Shown piece after piece: positions 49,401-59,000 of a stretch of DNA of 64,000 bases (position 1 is the first letter of the stretch; each line of letters opens with the position of its first letter). The stretch is taken from NCBI GenBank assembly GCA_030159075.1, contig BROG01000816.1, forward strand, positions 33,501 to 97,500, written 5' to 3'. This DNA comes from Atrina japonica. Lineage: Eukaryota; Mollusca; Bivalvia; Pterioida; Pinnidae. Under the pieces are notes generated by a model. It was not told where the DNA came from. It worked only from the letters and a program-made list of their open reading frames with translations, and did not search any database. The translations under genes were made by a program, and so were the position numbers.

Positions 49401-50133
49401 ATAACTTGTATTGGGGCTTCAGATTGTCAATATGACACTGTCAGCATGTCTGGTATTAAGGTTTATTACAGAGGGTATGACATCATAAATAACTTGCATT
49501 GGGGTTTCTAATTGTCAATATAACACTGTCAGCATGTCTGGTATTGAAGTTTATTATAGAGGTATGGCATCATAAATGTCCTGTATGGGGACTTATGACT
49601 GTCATTACAATATTGTAAGCATGCTTGGGGTCAATTGCATTTCTCTTAATATACTTTATCATAGAGGGTAGGATACTGCAAATAACTTGTATGGGGGTAC
49701 TCTTTCTGCTTTCAGACATTTTGAGTATTGATAATACTATATTTAGATATTTGTTTGAAGTCACTGTACAGTAAAAACATCTGCAATAATATTTTCACCA
49801 ATTTCTTAGCATAAAGATATGTCTAATTGAGTGAATGGGGCTTTGGTTTAAATCAGCAGCTATGGTCATTTACTGTTGACTACATGGGTGTGTAAATACA
49901 TTGTCGCAGTATATATCACTTTCAGGTATTAAACAGGAAAGATGTATGACCTGCCCTCTGACCAAGCTTTTTTTTAATACATGAATCTGTATAAAAGTAT
50001 GGAGGTTGAAATGTCTTCCTGTGGCACTTTTATGAGTGGTTATCAATCTGAGGTCAGCTTACTTATAGGTTCCTTAACACCGAAATTATGTATTCATATA
50101 TGACCCTGTAATTTTTGTCTGTTTATATATATT

Positions 50134-50185
<52 letters not shown>

Positions 50186-53100
50186 CATGTGTGTGTGTGT
50201 GTGTGTTTGTTTGTTACAAGTGGCTTTGGAATTATTCATATATTGAATGATATATTGGAAATATACCTCATATTGCACATACAACTAACTGCACAATATA
50301 AATAACATCATTTAGCACATTGATACTAAATATAGGCAAATATGATGGATAATATTGCACTTAAATCATTTGGGGGTCATTTACTGCACCGACATACATA
50401 ATTCATACCTGTAAACAACATGACAAAACATCAACTAATCATTCTGTTTATATCACTTTGAATTCTTCATTAGGTTTAAACTTGGGTAAATAAATTCTTA
50501 TCAATAATAGCAGAATTATACCCCAAATATAACCTTTTTGTAAATGAGACAAAGAACTAATTGTATCAATACCCCAACATATAACACATATATTGTCACC
50601 TGAGCATCAAGGGTGGACACATAATTCACCTATCATCAACAGGGTGGACACATATATTGTCACCTGAGCACAGAGTGGACACATATATTGCTCATCTTAG
50701 CATCATCAGGGTAGACACATATATTGCTCACCTGAGCATCATCAGAGTGGACACATATATTGCTCACCTGAGCATCATCAGAGTGGACACATATATTGCT
50801 CACCTGAGCATCATCAGAGTGGACACATATATTGTTCACCTGAGCATCATCAGGGTAGACACATATATTGCTCACCTGAGCATCATCAGGGTGGACACAT
50901 ATATTGCTCACCTGAGCATCATCAGAGTGGACACATATATTGCTCACCTGAGCATCATCAGAGTGGACACATATATTGCTCACCATAGCATCATCTGTCC
51001 TGTCCAATTTAAAATGTTGACCAGATTTCACAACATGATCACAAAATAAGGATCAAGAAACAGAAGAAAATACCATGTCCGCTAGACTAAAGATTTGATT
51101 TATTAGATCAATCTCCTTTGTATAAACATCTGTCATAGCAAGCACTTTCTCATCCCAGTTTTATATCACTTATTCATTCATGATGAAACATAATTTCTAT
51201 CTGGCCTAATCTCTCCCAAGTCCATCACACTAAATTAAGTAATTGTTCAGAGCTACCTTTCCTAAATAATATCAAAACTATTTTTTTCATTGCTCAAAAG
51301 AAAATGAAATCCTAAACAACAGAATCGAGTTATTTATTCTGATTGGACAGTCACAGATGATTAAGTCTTTATTACAAATTCTGATACTGACCTGATACTA
51401 CAGATTAAAATAACTACGACAGCCCAATCATCCTATAAACTTAATAATTCCCCAGTGGCAGTTATAAATAGAAAAGTAAATAAAATGTAGAAAATTAGGG
51501 CAAAAGAAGTCAGCTTTCTGTCACATTCTCAGGGAAGACAAACTGACTTTCTTCACTGCAATTACAAACCATCTTATCATCTTCCTTCATAAAACAAGAG
51601 GATATCAAAACATTTCTATCATTTTATACAAAAAATTTCATCATGGTAAAATAAGGAATCCCAGATAATTTGACATTTGTAACTAAGGTGTCCATTTCTG
51701 GAAATTGTCTTTCAAGTGGAGAATAAATACCCATCAGGATACATAGAAATTGATCCTTAATTTCAAATTTTAAAAATACCAATAATATAAAAAATCTCAG
51801 GTAGCAATCCTGTATGCTGTATGTGTATAAAATTACAGTAGACTCCAAAATTGAAAATGTCTGCCTGGAAGACACCTGTAGTGCTCAATGATTATCTTCT
51901 CTTTACTGATCAGGCAACCACTTGACTTGTGCAAATAAACATGAAAATAACAACTAAACCAGGTCATTTTGTTCAATTGTTAGATGACAACCTGTTATAT
52001 GACCTAGAGCATATGAGAATTAAAGGTACTCTATGACTTCAATCTGTCATATGTGATAATCTATGTCATATAACCACAAACAAATGACAAATAGTCTAGA
52101 TCATCTTGTCATTGAGGCCTCTGTTTTGTGACAACCTGTGTCATGATTATTGCCACAATGACAACCAATGTCATATGATTCCTACCGAATAACAACCAAT
52201 CTAGATTATCTTATCATTGTGGCCTCTGTTTTGTGACAACCTGTGTCATATGATTATTGCCACAATGACAACTAATGTCATATGATTCCTACCGAATAAC
52301 AACCAATCTAGATCATCTTGTCATTGAGACCTGTTTGATGACTACCTGTGTCATATGATTGCTGTCAAATGACAACCAATGTCATATGATTCCTACCAAA
52401 TAACCACCAATGTAGATAATTTTGTCATTGAGACCTGTTTTGTGACAACCTGTGTAATATGTGTCCTGCCAAATAACCACCAATGTAGATCATCGTCATT
52501 GAGACCTGTTTTGTGACAACCTGTGTCATATGATTGCTGTCAAATGACAACCAATAACATATGATTCCTACCAAATAACAACCAATCTAGATCATCTTGT
52601 CATTGAGACCTGTTTTATGATGACCTACATGATATGATTGCTGTCAAATGATAACCAATCTAGATCTAGTCTTTTGTTCTTCTCTGATGAGATTAGCTGT
52701 CATATGAACACTAGCAAATGACAATCAATCCAAACTATCGTTCCAGAAACACCTCTCTAGTAAGATGACCTGTAAATCATGGTCATCACAAACAAATCAA
52801 ATTATCCATCTAAATACATCTTATATGCCTACCTTTATCATATCAACATTGTCAAAACAAAAATAATTTTTACTGATGCCTTCAAATTTTATCTGTTTCT
52901 TCTAAAATCACATCTCAATTTATATTAAGCCTTTGTTATGAGATACACTTATACCTCACAGCATGTATAGAACTTGAATCACGTCACATGACCAACATAA
53001 TAATTACTTATTCCTCAAATACAAGCATGTGACAAACTCGTTGATTAGCTGAATCACGTCACATGACCAACATAATAATTACTTATTCCTAAAATACAAG

Positions 53101-55980
53101 CATATGACAAACTTGTTGATTAGCTGAATCACGTCACATGACCAAAGTTTCTCAACTGGAGTAAACAGGGCAGAATCCAACAAATTATTCTAACAAAAAG
53201 ATGCCTGATATATTAAAATCAACTTAGAATGTAGTAAAAAGTTTCAGAGACTTCCCCAGGGATACATGAAGAATTCTTTACTTTTTATCTTTTAGTAAAA
53301 CTGATTTGCAATTAATCTTATAACATTAAAAATTGGACTCAAACAAAATTATGGCCGACTTGGCATTCAGGAACGTGCAGATGACTGTCTAGGAATTCAC
53401 AGCAATGAATTTATAACCAACTTCCAATTCATGACAATAATTTTATATCTGTTCATGTAATAAAACATTGATTTCTACAGGTTTTAATCATTCTTAGGGG
53501 AAAGCCTGCCTATAATTAAGTGTTCTTGTATTTGATAAGGTTAACAATGTGTACATCACAGTGCTATCTAAAAATCACCGCATGTCCTAATTAACAAGCT
53601 AAAAACATTGTTGACTTAATTGTTCTAAAAGACTGTGTAATCAAATCTGTATACAGATGTCAATTTTGCCATCACTATCTCAATTATAACTGGTTAGTGT
53701 TTATATATCAGAATAAGAATTTCTCCTAGAAAATCTGACTCATGGAATGGGGTAAAATTTAGACCCTTGGAGTGGCGCAAAATTTAGACTCAATGTGTCA
53801 TCACTGTTTTACCTGTACTTTGTAATACAAGGAATTTTCCATTAACTGGTACATCGAGATGTCACCTAATATGGTTAAAGTGCCACAAATTTTGACCTAT
53901 ACCATGTACTCGATGTCCCTGCAATGAGGTTTAATTAACATGTCATACCTACCCTGACACAGGACCTACATGTATCTATCCTGACCAATGACCTATCTAC
54001 CCTGATGTGGATTTACCTATCCTGACACTGGAAAAAACCTACCCTGACACTGGAAAAAACCTACCCTGACACTGAACCTATTTACCGTAACATGGCACCT
54101 ACCAACCATGTCATGGGGCCTACCTATGCTAACAAAGGACCTACCTGTGTTAGGATAGGTAGGTCCCATGAAAGGGTAGGTAGGTCCTTATCTTACACAA
54201 GACCTACCTGACAGGGGACCAAACTACCCTGACATGGGACTTACATACCTGACACAGGACTTTTCTACCCTGACATGGGACCTACCTACCACCTTTAATT
54301 TAAAAACTTCAAATCTCATGTAACAGATGAAGAGCACAGACCAGATACAGAGGAAATCTTTAATATGATACAAACCTATATACTACCAGAGGGATCTTAG
54401 TGCCCACCATGGAATGTTCTATGTCTGATCTATAACAGACTGTTCTTTTCTCTTATTTTGTGTCTCAACATTGTATTTGAACTTAAATCCAGATTTCTGT
54501 CAAATTCTTTTTTCACAAGATTATAGCGAAACTTGAACTTGAAATGACCATATAGCATTTTCACAGAGAATGGAATTTAACATGGCTGCCTGCCAGCATT
54601 GTTGGATTCTGTTCCTTCTGAAAATGTAATATGCACAAGTAGACCTCAAACTTCAAAGGCAACCATCATGTCAAATATCAATGAGATCCCTATAGTACTT
54701 TTTGAGAAATATAAATGGCAACAAACTTCCTTTGGTCAAAATCCAAAATCCTGTCAGCCATGATGGATTCTGATCTCTCTGAATATGTAATATGCCCACT
54801 AGACCTCAAAGGGAAACTCCATGTCAAATTTAAACATGATCCCTTCAGTACTTACCTAGAAATAGGGGTAACATACCTCCATTGTCAAAATCCAAGATGG
54901 CCACCTGTCAGCCATGTTGGAATCCAATCTCTCTGAAAATGTCTCATGCACAACCAGACCTCACGGGGAACCTTTATGTCTAACTTCAAGGAAATCCCTA
55001 TAGTCCTGGCTGAGAAATAGCAATAACAATCTTCCTATGGTCAATATCCAAGAAGGCTACCTGTCAGCCATATTGGATTCTGATTTCTCTAAAAATGCAA
55101 TATGTACAACTAGATCTAGATGTCAAATTTCAATTCCCATTTGTCCTTTCTGAGAAATAGTGGTAACAAACTTCCTTTGGTCAAAATAAAAAATGGCCGC
55201 CTGTTGGCCAATGAAAATGTCATATGCACAACTAGACCTCAAGGGGAAGTTTCATTTCAAATTTCAAGGAGACCCTTCAGTCGTTCCTGAGAAGAAGCGG
55301 TAACAAACTTCCCTTGGTCAAAACCCAAAATGGTCCCTTGTCGGCCATATTGGATTCTGATCTGTCTGAAAATGCAATATGCACAAATAGACCTCAAGGA
55401 GAGCCCTGAAATTGAAAGTTCAAGCGGATCCCTTCAATATTTTTTTAGAAATAGCTACAACAAGAATTGTTCAGGATGGACGGACAGACAGACAGGCCAC
55501 GGACACAGAACAATTTGAATAGCCCACCATCTGTTGATGGTGGGCTAAAAACATAATTATAGAGAGATTGAAACTGAAAGTATTCTATCACACACAGCCT
55601 TTTTCCTTCTTTATGACTATGTACATATATGTAAACATATGTGGCCTTTTCCTTCTTTATGACTATGTACATATATGTAAACATGTGGCCTTTTTCCTTC
55701 TTTATGACTATATGTACATATGTGGCCTTTTTCCTTCTTTATGACTATGTACATATATGTAAACATATGTGGCCTTTTCCTTCTTTATGACTATGTACAT
55801 ATATGTAAACATATGTGGCCTTTTTCCTTCTTTATGACTATGTACATATATGTAAACATATGTGGCCTTTTTCCTTCTTTATGACTATGTACATATATGT
55901 AAACATATGTGGCCTTTTCCTTCTTTTTACAACACTAAAAAAATTCCTTCATTTATAACTATGTACTCGCCATATATGTA

Positions 55981-56047
<67 letters not shown>

Positions 56048-59000
56048 GTTCATGTTTCTCTTCTGGATGAAAATATAAAAATTAAAATATTGACTATGTA
56101 CATATATTTGTATTAACTATGTTGACCTTTTTGGCATTTTTTTTTCAGGAGTTTTTATGATTTTCATATTTGTTCTCTATAACAAATATTTGATCAAAAT
56201 GTCAAAACCAATGTATTATCATTTCTGTGAGACAATCTTAAAACACCTATACAGCTCAAAATATTTGTCAAACATTACAGTATAGTCCGACTGTTAAAGG
56301 GACATTTTATTGTGTTGCAATAGAAAAAGGAATTAGGCTTTTGCTTTTTTTCCAACTTTTACTACTTGTACTTGATGTAAAATAACAAATAACTGTTCCA
56401 GCTTTAACAAATAAACTTAGTATACAATCTCTTATACTCCTATAGGAAAATTTTTCGTGAGAAATACAAGGTCAAGTCCACGTGCGTGTGGTATTCATAT
56501 ACAAACAGCAATTTCGTTGTAAGTTAATCAATTCGGGGGAAAAAAACTGGTCGCAATTGAATGAGGTAATCACTCGAATCTAAAAAATGGGTTTCTCAAG
56601 CAATTTTCACAAAATATATAGAAATTTAGGAATGTTTATGACTGTGTTTATCTCTTTCTTGTTATTTTATATCAATATAAGTAGTAAAAAAGAAAAACAA
56701 TTTTTTTTATAAAAAACACAGTTAAGGGACATTAGATGTGTTTATCATCAATATTATTTTGATTTTTTACTACATGTACTTGATGTACAAAACAAGTAGG
56801 AGTTATACACAGGCATTATATGATTATAACAATTATATTATAAAAATTATATAAATTATATATTATATTATATAAATTATAACAATTTTATATTCCTATA
56901 TATTTTGTGAAAATAAGGTCAGGTATGGTCAGGTCCAGTGTTGTAGGCATATACAAATACAATGTAGCAATCAATTGCAAGTGAAAAAGTGCCAAACCTG
57001 GGTTCTAATTTAATTTTCACAAAAATATATAGGAACTCAAGAAGTTTCATGCCTGTGTATTTTTCTTTTTGTAATTATATACAAATCTAAGTACCGGTAC
57101 ACAAAAAAACAGGAAAAGAATGCCTGTGTATTCTCAAAAGAATCGAAGTAATAAAAGGAAAGAAATATTTCAAAAGTGAAGAGGAAACCACAAATTTAGG
57201 TGTTTGAAAAAAACATTGTAACATGATTTTGTGTTTTGTGATTTAAGTCGTATTTACAGTGTTGGCGGTTGTTTGGACATGATATAATAGTCGTAACTGT
57301 CACAAATCCTCATAGAGTTCTCATAGTCGCAATATTTACAGGATATGGACAAAGATTAATGCTCACATAGACTGATACAGGATTGCACCAGTTACATTTG
57401 GTACACAATTCTGTCAACAAGAACGGCTGAATATATAGGTGATTATTCTGAATAACAAGAATTTCATCATAACAAATCCAAAAAAGCAAACAGATTATGA
57501 TCATGATAAGACTTTTGTGTAAATGAACTATAGGAATTCACCAAAGTTGTACAGAGAGCAGTGTTTTCTTTTTACATCCCAAAGTGCCTTTTCCTCAGTA
57601 CATAATGAGTGCTACCAATCAAAGAAAAATGGTCATTTGACCAAAACATGGGAAATTTAAGAATATATTTAAACAAAAGTAAAACATAAGCAAAACAACA
57701 AACAACAATAACAAAACCCAGAGAAAAATCATAAAGAAAAAAATCAATATCTTCCTGTAATTTTTATCCAATTTCAAGTGAAAAACCAAAGTAGACAGGT
57801 TCAATACATTCTCCAGCTTTACATCCTTACTGCATCAAACCACCATTCCTACACCTTGATTAGCAAAGGTCATTATAAAAACTTGAAATGAATCAATACA
57901 ATAATGACTTACCCATGAGTAAGGATACATCAATACTGCCTCCCATCTGACTAATCATTGTTGGGGAAAACTTTGTAGGAGGTGAATCGCTCATACTTTT
58001 TTCTCTAGGTTTTTGTCTAATAGCCATTGGTGATGTTTTTGGTGTAGACCTTCCAACTGGACCTTCTTGTTCGTCATATCTGAAATCATCAATGTCAACC
58101 TCCGACAACTCTTCTCCACCGCTATGATCAACATCTGACATTCTATGTCCAGATTTTTTAATAAGTCTCTTTTTTATACTATCTTTTCGAGTATGGACCA
58201 TTTTTACAACTTTCCCCCAGGCTGCTTTGTGTAATTTTTTCCCTAATTTTGGAGATCCTAAAATTTGTTCTTTTCCTTCAGTTAAATCAGCCTGAGAAGA
58301 TCTTAATTTGTGACTTGAGGACCTACGTAAGGGTACATAACTCTCTCCATCAGAGGAATCACATTTATCATCATGATCAAGTAAAGAGGGACTACTTTTC
58401 CTCCGAGGTATTGGCACTTGTAAAAACTTTTCAGCTTCTTCTTTGTTTGTAGCACTTTTGAGAATTATAATTTCTTTATGTTCTAAACAGGATGTAGGAC
58501 TAGACAACTCTTCCTCATGTTCTTGTAACCATTCTGGTGGACCCATCCAGATACCTGATGCTAATTCAGCTTTGCTCCTTTCATCAAAAGGTGGGGTAAA
58601 TGGTGGAGGACTAGCAGGCTCACCTGATGAAGTGGATTTTCTCTGTCCTTCTAATCCTTCAGCTTCTACCCCACTCCCAACTCCACTATCTACTGACCGG
58701 CCATCCAGAGCACTAAAAGCAGGTACACTTAATTCCTTTGGAGTACCAAGGGAACCATATCTGATATGGCTGGTACCAGATGCAAAGTCTTTCTTTGTTT
58801 TGACACCAATAGCAAAATCCTCAGGCAGTTTCTGCCTGGTCAGTACTTTGATGATTTTAGACCAATTAGATTTTCGAGACTTCCTTTTAGCACTAGGTGA
58901 TTTTGAACCTTTACTGGAAACTCTACCTTTTTTCTCATATGATTCAGAAAGCATTTTCTTTGGAATCTCATCTTCAGATTGCTCCATGATATCAGATGGA

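Noticed and set aside
53050..53145. Repeated GTCACATGAC as a regulatory E-box cluster
   Set aside because: The three copies arise from one 73-bp tandem duplication deep in an intron; no other regulatory evidence.
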